Source of the DNA: Parus major
Taxonomy: Eukaryota > Chordata > Aves > Passeriformes > Paridae
DNA: 64,000 nt
Assembly (NCBI RefSeq): GCF_001522545.3
Contig: NC_031768.1
Location: 82,493,769 to 82,557,768 of the forward strand
Direction: 5' to 3'
A program made the translations under genes and the position numbers. The notes under the pieces were generated by a model that did no database searches, was not told the DNA's origin, and worked only from the letters and a program-made list of their open reading frames with translations. This document shows positions 23,270 to 34,600 of the stretch, in pieces. Each line of letters begins with the position of its first letter. Within the stretch, counting starts at the first letter, position 1.

Positions 23270-23965
23270 AGCAATAAACAAGTCCATAGGACATAATGAG
23301 ATGCACCACAGGTTCCCGGGGGAAATGATGAATGTTGATGCCAAGTCACTCTCCATCATGTTTCCAAAGTCATGGCAATCAGGCAGAGTCCTCAGAGAGC
23401 AGAAAAAGGGAAACATGATGGCCATTTTCTAAAAGGATAAAAAGAAGGACCCTGGTAGCTACTGACCAGTCAGCTTCACCTCTGTGCCCAGTAAGAGCAT
23501 GGAACAGATTCTCCTGGAAAATGTATCAAACCATATGGAGGACAAGGAGGTGACTGGAGAAAGCCAGCATGGCTTCACCAAAGGCAGATTATTCCTGACT
23601 AATTTACTGCTCTAACGTATAGTAACTGTGTCAGCAGAGAAGGGAAGAGTTACAGAAGGCATCCACCTGTATTACTGTAAGGCTTTTGGAATGGTCTCCC
23701 ACAACATTTTGTCCACTAAATTGGAAACCTGTATGATAGATGAACTATTAGAAGGGTGAGGAATTCGCTGGAAGATGCATCCTAATAGTTACAGCCAATG
23801 GCTCTATTCCCAAGTGGATACCATTAAGGAGTGAAGTTCCTTAAGGGTGTGTACAGAGACTAATACTGTTTATTAGCATATTAATTTATCAGTATTTCAG
23901 TTTATTGATAAAAGTATCAATAGCATAGACAGTGGAATTGACTACACCCACAGCACCAATCCATT
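23270..23965 (+). pseudogene. CR1 ORF2 reverse transcriptase remnant
   Basis: Landmarks in family order are a [12 protein letters not shown] stretch near 23470, SQHGFTKGR at about 23557-23590 and the motif A region KAFGMVSHNIL at about 23679-23711. The metal-binding Asp of motif A (normally in the Leu-Asp-Phe triplet) is replaced: the codons at 23667-23675 read Leu-Tyr-Tyr. Stops interrupt the frame at several places. Downstream DNA continues to follow the family (GACAGTGGAATTGACTAC near 23930-23947) until about 23965. The catalytic FADD motif does not follow in this orientation. Confidence 0.75.
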
Positions 23966-24062
23966 CTTCGATTGTCATGATTGTTCTGGATGGCATCCCT
24001 CTCTCTGATGTTATCAGCTGTACTACTCAGCTTACTGTCATCTTCAAACCTGCGGTGGGTGC
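23950..24062 (-). mobile_element. Inverted CR1 reverse transcriptase fragment
   Basis: Read on the minus strand, the text GCAGGTTTGAAGATGACAG, AAGCTGAGTAGTACAGCTG and AGGGATGCCATCCAGA corresponds to the CR1 ORF2 segment around and just after the catalytic Asp-Asp motif (FADD-like, here with the first residues changed). This is the next segment after the one where the plus-strand relic stops, but it is inverted. The left limit touches or overlaps the plus-strand piece. Confidence 0.65.
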
Positions 24063-27000
24063 CCCAGTGCCAGATAGAATCTCAAAGTCTGGAAATTGCT
24101 GTGCTGCAGGAACAGGGTTATTTGCTGGAAACCAGGGTACAGCTGAGTACAGAGGCTGCTTTTACCCCCCTCATCTATCTGTTGGTAATATCTTGAACCT
24201 TTTTCTTAGTATCTTAGTATTATTTCTTAATATCTCTCTCTGTTTTTAGTATCTAGAATCCAAATCAGAATTCTGGGCTATGTTGATCTTGGGTGTGTTT
24301 TACTTTGCAATCTTATATTATTAGAGATTCTTTGTGGCAATATCTAGCCTAAACCAATAGAGAACACTGTCAAATATCTAATCAAGCTCTCCTTATTTGA
24401 TTAAAAGGTGTTTTTTTTCTTCAACCTTGTGAATTGGAAGGATAATTATTCTTAAATTATCTATTAATCCCTCAAGGACAGGATTCTGTCACCTTCTTGT
24501 TTCATTGGAATGTGTTTAATATCAACAGTACAATCTGGAATCCCTAACAGTTGCTCTGCAAAGTAAGTCTAAACCCATTTAATCTCTTTCATCAGTTCTG
24601 ACGACCTCAAGTTTCCTTTGAGGAAGAAAGACGGGGAGAAATTGAAGAGAAAATTATCTTCAGGTTTAGTTCCATATATATATATATCAGTTTCTGCAAT
24701 GAAATGGGGTGAGGATTTTTAGTCCTCTGAAAGTGTTATTAATATGTGTGAAAATATAAACCCTGAAAAACCTCCTCATGCAAGCATTCCCTACCCACAT
24801 GCACAAGACCTCCTTAGAGGGTTTTAGCAGGAGTGAACACAGTAGTAGAAGACATTTTCTACACCTTTTCTACTGCTACTAATGTTTTCAAACTTAAGTT
24901 CCAGACTACTGCAACAAAATATTCAAACAGGTGGAGATCTAATACTCTGATTCTGCTAGTGGAAATATTAGTGGGTTCACATTTATGCCAAGAATTTTCA
25001 GAAGTCCTTAATTCATTGGGTGGAAATTTTCCCTTTAATCTTCTCTCTTTCTACTATTGACAAGAAAAAACCCATTTTTTATTAATGACATTGTTTTCCT
25101 TTTTCAGATATTTACAATCTAAGAGGGCAGAAGGTCTCAAAAATAAAAGTTTGAAAACTATTTTAAAAGTCATGTAAAAAGATTCAAAAATGAATAAAAG
25201 TTTTGCTCGTACTACTACTGTGAATTCTTGACTAATCAATGCCTTTCAGGGCATAATGGAGTTATATCATGAAACTCCACTTGTAAACATGAATAAATCA
25301 GATAGAAATGGAAGCTCATGAAATTGTGATGTGTTTGTTATGTTCACTTGATAGCTTGTTTAGACGGAAACAATGCTGACTATTTGACATTAATTTTGCT
25401 GGAGATTTTCCCATTTTTTAATTTATTGATTTAGTAGTTTTAATCCAAAGTCAATTAATTTGATGGAGCCACATTTGTGAGTATTTGTAACTGCTAATGA
25501 AAGTACCTACCATAGATGACAGGATTTCTTCCTAGGACTTTTAAAATAATTTTGAAATCTCTAACTTTGAAAGAAATCACTGAAACAATGAAAATTTTTT
25601 TGCATTGCTATGTAGTTGAATCACAATGTTATTGATACATTCTAGGTTAATGGAATGCAGAAGAATTCAATCAATTTGCTTATGAGCAGAACTACATCTT
25701 CGTAGGTCCTCTATTCACCCTTAATTACAACCTCTGAAAACTGTATTTAAAAATTATCCTTAATTATGTGGAGCCAGCTCAAGTGTAGAAGTTAGATTAC
25801 TCTCACCACAGGTACATGAATACATGTATGAGAGAAGCAGTGTCAGCCTCCATGATTTATAGTAGCTTGGTTCACTAAGCTTGAGAGAATTAACATAATT
25901 CTGCAATCCTATATAATTATTTATACCTCAGTGTAGTTCTTTAATGAAAGGTTTAATCTTTAGTACTAAAAAGTCACTGGCTAAGGAAATATTGATGAAA
26001 TGTTGGTCTCCTACATGATATGAAGCTAGGCAGTTAGCTGTTGAGAAGCATGATCAAACTTCAGAGAAAGAAAAGAATTTGGTTCTACACTTGAAAAGGA
26101 CTTGTTCTAAATAATGAAATAGAGCATAAAGAGCAGTTTCAAATAAATGAATGAAATCTTTCTCTGCTTGTCCAAGGAAAAGAGCTTAGATATCCTGTTT
26201 AGGGAAAGGATTCAGGATGGTTAGTCCCCAATAATGCATTTGTCAAATTGTCTTTGGATTTGAGGTATATTCTTTTATAACAAAAATTTAAGTGGTTCCT
26301 TATTCTATGGCTGGTTCATGCATGTCCTGTTCTATGATGAACTAATCTTTCCAGGCTTTTTAGGAAAAAACTGTGCCACTCAATTCATGGGTTTACATTC
26401 TACTACAGGACTCAGCACTGAAAATTCGGTATCCGAGATTATCATTCTCTTTTTCATTCTATCCATTCAGCTCTGAAAAAAAAAATCTTGGCTTAGAGTG
26501 CCCCAGACTGCTAGAGATTAGAGGTTCCTATAAACACTACAGCATCAGATTTACTAGCAATTTTTGCTATGCTTATACATGCAAAGAAACTGTTGTTTCA
26601 TAGTGATTTATTTATACTTTATTTATATTTTATTAATGAAATTCTTTAAAAGCTCCATTGTATCTTTTGTCATACTCCTAACTGGTTGCCATGACTGAGA
26701 AGTCACCTTAGAAAGTAGAGGCTGGCACTCTTCTGCTTCTGGAACAGTAAAACTCTAAAATATCAGATACATCTCTACATATTGTCCTAGCTCTTCCCCA
26801 ACCTGTTTCTGTCAGTGGAAAAGCAAGTAAATTGCTCTTGTTTCACCTGAGGTAGTACACCATTGAACTAAACAGAACATTTCCTTGGAAGAGTGTAAGA
26901 TTCTTGTGTTCCAGGATTACTGGCTGCATCTACAATATTAAATGTTTTTACAAAAGGTGAAGTGTTGTAGAGCTATTGTGTCCATTCTGTTCACAGCTGT

Positions 27001-29399
27001 TTAAATTTAGCAGCAGTGTTGCCATATATGCTCTGTACAACTCGACTCTGAACCTTCTCAGAAGATTTCTTTTTGAGTTCCCTGTGGCCCTAGACTATAA
27101 ATACTATTTTTGGCTTTTTTTTTTTTTTTTAATTGCAGTGTCTGAAACAATAAGACAACTGAGTTGCAGACCACCAGAACATTGTGTTTTTTACATAGTA
27201 CTTAGTATATGTTTGAAAGGCTGGGGTGGGACTTCAAAATGCTTCAAAATGTTTGCAGCCAAAAGCCTGCTTTTGTAGTGGAGTAGTAGGGGGTAGGAAA
27301 TCAGATCTGATGCTACTTTATGCTATAACTTTATTCTCACTGAGTGCTGCAAATTGTCCTTGAAATAAACTACCCTGGTGTTACGCTAAATTTCTTCTCA
27401 GGGTAGAGTAAGTTTACACTACCAAAGATTTCAGGAGAAAATGAATGTTTTTGTAATGGTGACTGGGGAACTGGGACAGGGGAGTAAACCATGGAGTTAA
27501 CTTAGCCAGTAATGTGGATGTGCAGCATGTCTGTCATTCATGTAGCTCCCACGCAGCAAAACTGAAAGCTCTTCCAATATAATTTCAAATGATGAATGAG
27601 TTTGAGAATTATACCATCTGCTTGCTGACATAGGGAAAAAAATGTGTAATTCACTGAATTCATTATTCCTTCAGGTCTGATAACAGCAACAGATTGTTTG
27701 GAGGATGTAAACATCAAAGAGGGAGAAATGTTATTCACAAGGAAATGGCTTCATATTGTGAGATTAAATTAACAGAGTAGGAAGGCTAGATTGGGGGGAA
27801 GAGGGGATAAGTCGGCTGTGCTGACAAGCAAGATCCAAAGTCCGTTGAGTTTAGTAAGAAATTAGAATATGAAAGCAAATAGTGTAATATGGAGGAGTTT
27901 TGGTATCTTTCTGAACTTCTTACACGTGAAGGGCAGCTTGCTTTAGAAGATGCTGAGGTTACAGAAGAGAAAGAAGGGTCACATAGACTGGTGTCAAAAT
28001 TATCTCTGTTGCACCCATGGAAATTCCAAATGTGAGGGGAAAAATATCCCTTGATTTTATAGTGAAGAAGACAAGTATCCACAGAATGACTTTGTAGACC
28101 TTTTGCAGATGATCATATCTCTTCTGGATAATACAGCTTTTCAAATATGACCAGGGGTAAAACTTTGAAGTGCTTTATCTGTGAAGTTAAGGCAAAGGTA
28201 TTGTTCTGATTCTATGTTGGTAATCAATCAGATAGGAAACCAAAGATGCATTAATTTTTAAGTGCTAATGACATAATACCTGCCAAAGTCAGACACAATT
28301 TTTAAAAAAAATATTTTTATTTTTTTTTAAGTATTAGGAGGAATTGTTTGGAACCTCTCTCAGTTAACATTTAAAAAAATACCAACAGATGGCTTTTCCT
28401 GCATCCATGCAGCTGCCAATGCCAAAATAAGTGGTGCTGAGAGACTTCTGGATGAAGCTAAGGGACAGGAAAGGCAGCTGTCACTGAATATCTTAATTAC
28501 AGAATTTACAAAGTTTTAATTAATGTAATGTTGTTTCTATGGCTATATTAATGTAACATCCATTAGTATGTCGTTGGTTATAATTTGTGTATTAAATTAG
28601 GAATTTGGCACACATAAGAAATTTATGGAAGCAAGTTTTTGATCTAACTCTTCAGCGCTACAGAGGAAGAATGCATTCAAAATATAACTTGAAAATGTTA
28701 AATTTTCAGAGCCACAGACAATATCTCTTTATACTGTCAAGTGGTGGTAGACCACTTATTGGAATTTTGATTTCAAGATCATTCACCATTTTTAATCTCT
28801 CCAGAAATCTTTTATTCTGTTACCTGATAGAGACTTAAAATAATGCTTGCCTTCCCCCTGACTTTTCTGAAGTCATATATCAGAATAAGGCATGGGAGAC
28901 TGCTGTTAATAACACAGTCCTCCTTTTAAGAACATTCTCTTTCAATTGATCTGGTCTAATAATGCACTAATTTTTCCTTCTTTATTTCTCAAATGTCACT
29001 TGTGTTTGTTCTGACCAGACAGTTAAATATCACTGTGCTTTGTTTCTGAAGGCTGTCACTAAAATAAGATAGACCATGAATGGATAATTTTTCTTGGTAG
29101 ACCTGTGTTTGATTACACAGAAGTACATTCACCTGACTTTATTTGGATGACTATAAGAATTTTCTTCAGGGCTGGTCCTTTTGAGTTGAAGAAGAGTGAG
29201 GAGTCAATATGGATGTCACATCTTGTGCAACCTAATAAACTGAAAGCAGTTGCTATAAATACAATACAAAGGGGTAATAACAAGCCCTTGCTTCAGTCTG
29301 TCTTGCATTCAGTTTTATATGGCACATGTTTTGTCTACACAAAGGAGTAACTGAGAAGCTCGTTCTGTTATTTTGTTAAGGAAACTTCCTGGTCTGACA
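24063..29399. other. Unique AT-rich sequence, no feature seen
   Basis: No gene or interspersed repeat was recognised. A short TA run lies near 24676-24686 and a T run of 16 at 27115-27130. Open frames are 105 codons or fewer and look random. Confidence 0.45.
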
Positions 29400-29960
29400 C
29401 TCACAGACTGATCAGGAGCACTGCCGGTACCAGGGACTGTCACTGCTGGCACCGAAGCCCCTTCACAGCGGTGGCTCCAGTGACCCCACGGGTCCCCACT
29501 TCACTTCCCCCACACCCCCTCACACTCACACTGCTTTCCTGACCCCTTCTACCTTGGATTTCCCATGGCAGGGTCTGTGATGTCTCGTTCCATAAAGCAA
29601 TTTGTTCATGGCACAGTAACCCAGAAACAGCTCGAGCTGGTGGCTCTGAGGAGGGACTTCCAACAAAGGTCTCTCTCACAGCCCACCCAATTTCACATTT
29701 TTCCTCAGTCTTCTGCTCATGCCCTCCCTCTCCATTGCTCATCCACCTCTCTGGAGTCACTCATCTTCCTCTCCTTCTTTCGTTATCCAAAAGGTCAGCA
29801 GCTCTCCACTCCTGCTGTGTCTCAGCGTCCCTTCCTGTAGCTGGCACCCCTCTTCATGCCTTTTATTATCCCAGAGGCTGGCAAGGCCTCTTCTCTTCAG
29901 CTCTCACCCAGAACTCAGTTTGCATTTCTGCATCTCAATCTACAGCTTGCAGATTTAATT
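29400..29960. other. GC-rich unclassified island, possible decayed LTR
   Basis: The composition changes sharply from AT-rich to C-rich on the plus strand, with several CpG (for example CACCGAAG, CACAGCGGTG, CACGGGTCC). On the minus strand a TATA-like GATAATAAAAGGC lies near 29869. LTRs commonly look like this, but I could not assign a family or find clear TG...CA ends. The open frames of 79 to 127 codons overlap each other on both strands and are likely a result of low stop-codon density in GC-rich DNA. Confidence 0.4.
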
Positions 29961-30224
29961 TTAATTTCCACACCAAGTACTACATGAAGAATACATTGCA
30001 AAAATATCTGCAGACCATGGTGACTGAGGCAAGGCTTGGAAGTATGAGAAAATCAGTACAATACAGAACATTACTTGTCCTTTTGGGAAGGGAGTTTCAT
30101 GCAGAGCAGATTGTTTGAATTGATTACTTTCTTGTGTTTCTCGTAGTTTACCTAAGAAAAAAACATTAAAAACTTTTATTCTCTAGTGTGGAAGGTAATA
30201 ATAAAAAAAACACCAGCCAACGAA
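29961..30224. other. Unique sequence, no feature seen
   Basis: A return to AT-rich sequence. No gene or known repeat was recognised. Confidence 0.4.
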
Positions 30225-30560
30225 ACCCTGTAGGTTTCCCTCTGCAAGACAATTGAAACATAATGGAGATTCAATTGATTTTCAGTGGGGAAAGCTGCAG
30301 GGCACCAATTATCTGTGCTCCAGAATTGTTGCTTGAAGTGCAGCTACACATTGAGGAGCCAATCAAATGTATTTCAATCCCTGCATGCAATATGCTCCTG
30401 ACAACATCATAAGGATCACATCTTTCAGCTTCTAATTAAATGGACATATCAAGACAACCTTTGGTTGGCTTTTAAAAGGACATTTCAATTGCTTCTGAAA
30501 AAATGAATGCCACATATTCAGTAGCAGTTGTGCAAAACTTTTATAAATATCACTTTTAGT
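30225..30560. other. Candidate conserved noncoding segment (unverified)
   Basis: The segment is free of simple repeats and dense in motifs typical of developmental enhancers: CAATTG at 30250-30255 and 30272-30277, CCAAT at 30305-30309 and 30359-30363, TGCATGCA at 30382-30389 and TAATTA at 30433-30438. This is a composition-based impression only. No conservation can be measured from a single sequence. Confidence 0.2.
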
Positions 30561-31597
30561 GATTATGAGTTGTATTATTTCAGCCTGTATAAATTTCAGC
30601 TTATGATGCTTATGACCAGTATGTCTATATCTGATTTATGTGAAGGGCAAGTGTTAATTACAGTAGTTAAAAATATTTGAAACTGACTCTATATTTTATT
30701 TCTTGATCCAAATAAATCTAATAGCTGTTAAGAATATTTATTGCCTGCACGTGGAAGAATTACTTTTTGGATTTTATTGGAGAGTTTTGTCATCGTCTGT
30801 GTCAGCTGCTGAAGGACTGCAAGCAGAAAATGACTGTCTCACATCAAGCAGCAATGGCAAATCAAGACTTATACATAGAATGAGTCTGAACTATTCAGAG
30901 AAGAGAGGTAGAGAGACAGGGCAGAGATTAAACTACTAGGATAAATGGGTAAAAGTGGTTGAAAATACTTACTGGGCTAGAATGTCATCTGGCTTCTGAG
31001 GGACATTTTTCAATTCAGCTTTTTTGTTACAATGTGGATAACATAAAAGAAAATAAATGTATTTTTTTTATGTGAATTTACAAGAAGAATTGCAAATTTT
31101 TAGATAGAAATTTTTAATGGAATAGAATAAAGAAGAGAACCACTGTTTAGACAGCAGTTTTACAGAAAGGTATCTTCTCCTACAGTGTATCTCAATTTGG
31201 AATAATTGACATGCATTGCATTAAGTAAGAGTATATCTATGTTTAGATACACGTAATTATTTCTTCTGCTTTACTTGATAATACTAAGCCCTTGAACTTG
31301 GAGCTTGAGGCACTTCATCCTCAAAAAAGATGTGTGCCATCTCAAAGAAGTACAGAACATAATCAGACATCTTGAAAAATGAAGAAATATAGAAAGATAG
31401 GGAATTTAATTCAGGAAAAGAGTGACTGCAGGCAGACGAGACAACCATTTTTAGATAAAATGCAAAACAGAAATTAGTAAATTGTTCTTTGGGTTCCAAA
31501 ACATTTACAGTTCCTTCAAGCTCTGTATTGATATTTTTGTGTTTAATAACTGTATTCCCTATTCTGTCATCCAAGACGAGAACAGGATTAATATTCA
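30561..31597. other. Unique AT-rich sequence, no feature seen
   Basis: No gene or repeat family was recognised. Confidence 0.45.
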
Positions 31598-31640
31598 GCA
31601 AGAGGCATTTCAATTGGACATTAGGAAAACATTTCTGGTA
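31598..31640 (+). mobile_element. Possible short CR1 coding fragment
   Basis: The plus frame reads EAFQLDIRKTFLVDR, which resembles the QGRFRLDIRKxFFTxR stretch near the end of CR1 ORF2 and the remnant at 18107-18343. The match is short and the flanks do not clearly continue it, so chance similarity is possible. Confidence 0.35.
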
Positions 31641-34600
31641 GACCGGCTAAGGAATTCCAATAAAAGTAGCAAAATTTGCATCATTTAAAGAATGATTTAG
31701 GCAAACATCTGCTTAGAAGAACATTATAGTTTTTCGTTCCATAAGATTGGGTGGGAGAGAACTAGATTACCCATTTTCCTCAAGGCAGCTTACATTAAAT
31801 TAACAGACAAATGTGCTGAAGTTTTAATAGCTGTTGTTCATGCCTCTCATCCTTCAGACAGAAAAAAGTATATGCTTGGTATGCAAGACTAACAGAGAAA
31901 GTGAGCATCATGAAATAGTAACTGAAGTGACTTTCACACCTTTTTCTGCTGTTCCATACTGGGGTGAGTTTCACCTCTCTGGAGAAAAATGTTTGCAGGG
32001 TCCTGTGCTAAAAGGAATTACACACTAATGGTGTACACATTTATTATAGACAAAGTTATGTTGTGTGTACCATTATCATTGCCATTTATTCCTCTTAGCT
32101 TCACTGTAAGTAAGCTTCACTTACTTACAAAGGAATATGCTCTTCAAGGTGACAAAAGAAGTCAAAGGAACCCAGAGAGAAACTGAAAAGCAGTTGGGAG
32201 GCACAGGCAAACCATTGCATCAGTGAAGAAATTAACAAAAAGGATAATCTGTAATCTAATTGCTTTGAATGACTAAGACACTGAGAAATTATAAATTTTA
32301 TGTATTGCTCTGTCAATTTCTAAATTGCATTAATCGAATAATCCACATATATTCTTTCTGAAATTTTTTTTTTGTCCTCTCTTAATGGGATTTTTCTCTT
32401 TTGCATATGGGATGTGAGTATTTTGTCCAGTATAAAGAAATAGAGGTGTGCCAGTTTCACATTTTAGCTGGAAGGATAACAGTAGCATTTACATAAATCT
32501 GACTTTTGTCCTTTGCTTTCTATTAGAACCTCTATCAATAGATGGTGACATATCAATTTCCCTCCTTTAAGCTGACTTTACACTTTCACAAATGGCTGCA
32601 CAGCATGTAATTGTGATGAAATAATTCTCCTGAACTGATTCTATAGCTTTGCTTGTAACTCTGGAAATTTGAATTTGTTAAATGGACACCCTTGTCCTGC
32701 TGAAGGTGGAAACAAACATAAGGAGAAGAAAACCAAAGGAGATTTTTTCATTAGCCTGCTCTTTGACTTTGAGAGCTTCTGATTCCACTCCAAGAAACCC
32801 TTCAGATGTGTCATTCAGCTCAGTAATCAGACTCCTACCTGTTGATGCAATCAGCAGAGATTTAAGAGCAATCTGTCTCCCAAAGTGCGAAATCCTGAGT
32901 AGGATTCAGTTGTCTAAACACAGGTGTCTAGTTACACTACAGGTACTCTGTGACTTATCTGCTATCCAGCTGCCACATCAAAAAGAATTTGGGTCTTCCA
33001 GAAGTCCAGACCATATTTGCCAGGCTATTGGAGCATCCTAGACACACCAAAATATTTTGGCAAAGTTTTCTTAAGTTATCTAAAGTACCTGTAGGTAAGA
33101 AGTAGAGTTATATACTTTTTGCTGTTCAGCTCTCTAAATTCCAAGACTGTTCTGATATCTCTATTGGTGGCAGTGGAAATTTAAGGATATCTTACACATC
33201 CCAGAAGCTACGTTTGGATCTCTTTGCTTCTCTCTCTTTTTTCAGGGTAACTATATTGATGAATACAAGTTCTTCCTCTTGTCAGATGAATATTAAGAGT
33301 TTTTTTTTAGTTAGTGTACTAAGTATGTTGAAATTCTGTATACATATTTAACTGTAGGGAACCAATTGAAAACTAATATATGAAAACTCTAGGAAAAAAT
33401 ATACTATAAACCCTGAATTGTTTCACTGAGTTTAATTTAAAAGAATTTTCCACTAGAATTTAATTATTCACTCCCAGCTCTTGTAAGTACACCTTTTAAA
33501 CCTATCCCATTTTTGACTTTTAGCAGACAATTTTTGTGCTGTAGGGCCTTGGGATATGTCATGAAGTTGAAATGTTATGGAAAGAATAAGGATTTTTAAC
33601 ATCATCAGGCAAGAAAGTATTAAATGGAAAAGAAATAGATAACTTAAATACCTAAAGAAATCACTGTCATGCCCAGCTCAAGCCAAGGGCTCTACAGAAA
33701 TTAGTAAAGGGAACAAATTAGCTGATGCAGCTGCAGAGTATGCAGCCTGACAATGTCTGAGAGAATGCATGGATGTGACTTCAGCAATAGACTGAAGTGA
33801 CTGACCAGATTTAGCAGACTACAAACCCCTGTATGTGTCTGTTCAGAAGAATAGGAACACTGGAGAAAATAGGAAGCAAACCAAGAAAATGATGAAATAA
33901 TGTCAATTTGAGGGAGAACAGTATTTTCAAATTAATATATAATTACACCTGGATGTGGGGTTCTGTATTGAGTTGAAAATTTTGCAGCAATTATAACTAA
34001 TCAACTAGTCAGGTCACTAAGAATATAAAGAAATTTACATATAGCCCATAGATTTTCTTGTAAAAACTTTAAGTGCTTTCAACTACAGTCTGTAGTCGAA
34101 TGGTGAACAGTAGACCTGTCCTTGCAGATATCCCTTCACAGACTTATTCCTGTTAATCTAATTTTCTGTTTAAGTTTGAATTGATGTATTTTTTTCCCCC
34201 ACGATGTTATTACTCACCTGTAATTCATTGGTTCTTTAAAAAAATAAAAGGAAAACAGTATTTATAGTTTCTATCATTCTTGGGGAAGTGGCACTACAAA
34301 GCTAATTATTTGCCTATGTTGAATTTTCTGTAAAGGAATTTATTTGATTGCATATCAAAAAAATCTCTGACTACTTTGTAGTCATACCAATGGCATTTGA
34401 TGAACACTATTTGCTCTACCAGTGACTGAATAATTTTCTTCAAAAATGTCCTTCTGTCTGCATCCACCATGGATTTTTTTGGGGTGTATCTCTAAAGCAT
34501 TCAGGATCAAGACATATATTTGAACAATACCTTCCACAAAAAAGATGTAATACCTAAAGTTGGTACTGAGTTTTGACATTACTGTAATAAAAATAACTGT

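Larger units (their letters stand above)
22160..23965 (+). mobile_element. CR1 LINE relic with ORF1 and ORF2 remnants
   Basis: The order is an esterase-type ORF1 remnant, an APE-like endonuclease remnant and reverse transcriptase motifs, the order of a CR1 LINE. The distance between the endonuclease part (about 22890-23190) and the RT part (from about 23270) is far too short for an intact element, so the C-terminal endonuclease and linker have been deleted. Stops and frameshifts occur throughout. The 3' end of the element is absent: the match stops around 23965, before the RT C-terminus, where an inverted piece begins. The 5' limit is uncertain and may lie as far left as about 22000. Confidence 0.8.

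Noticed and set aside
29440..30118. Overlapping 79- to 127-codon frames on both strands in the GC-rich island
   Set aside because: Several frames are open at once, as expected from low stop density. None resembles a known protein.
32682..33041. Plus-strand 119-codon frame
   Set aside because: No recognisable family, and it lies in a GC-richer block where stops are rarer. It may be decayed repeat.
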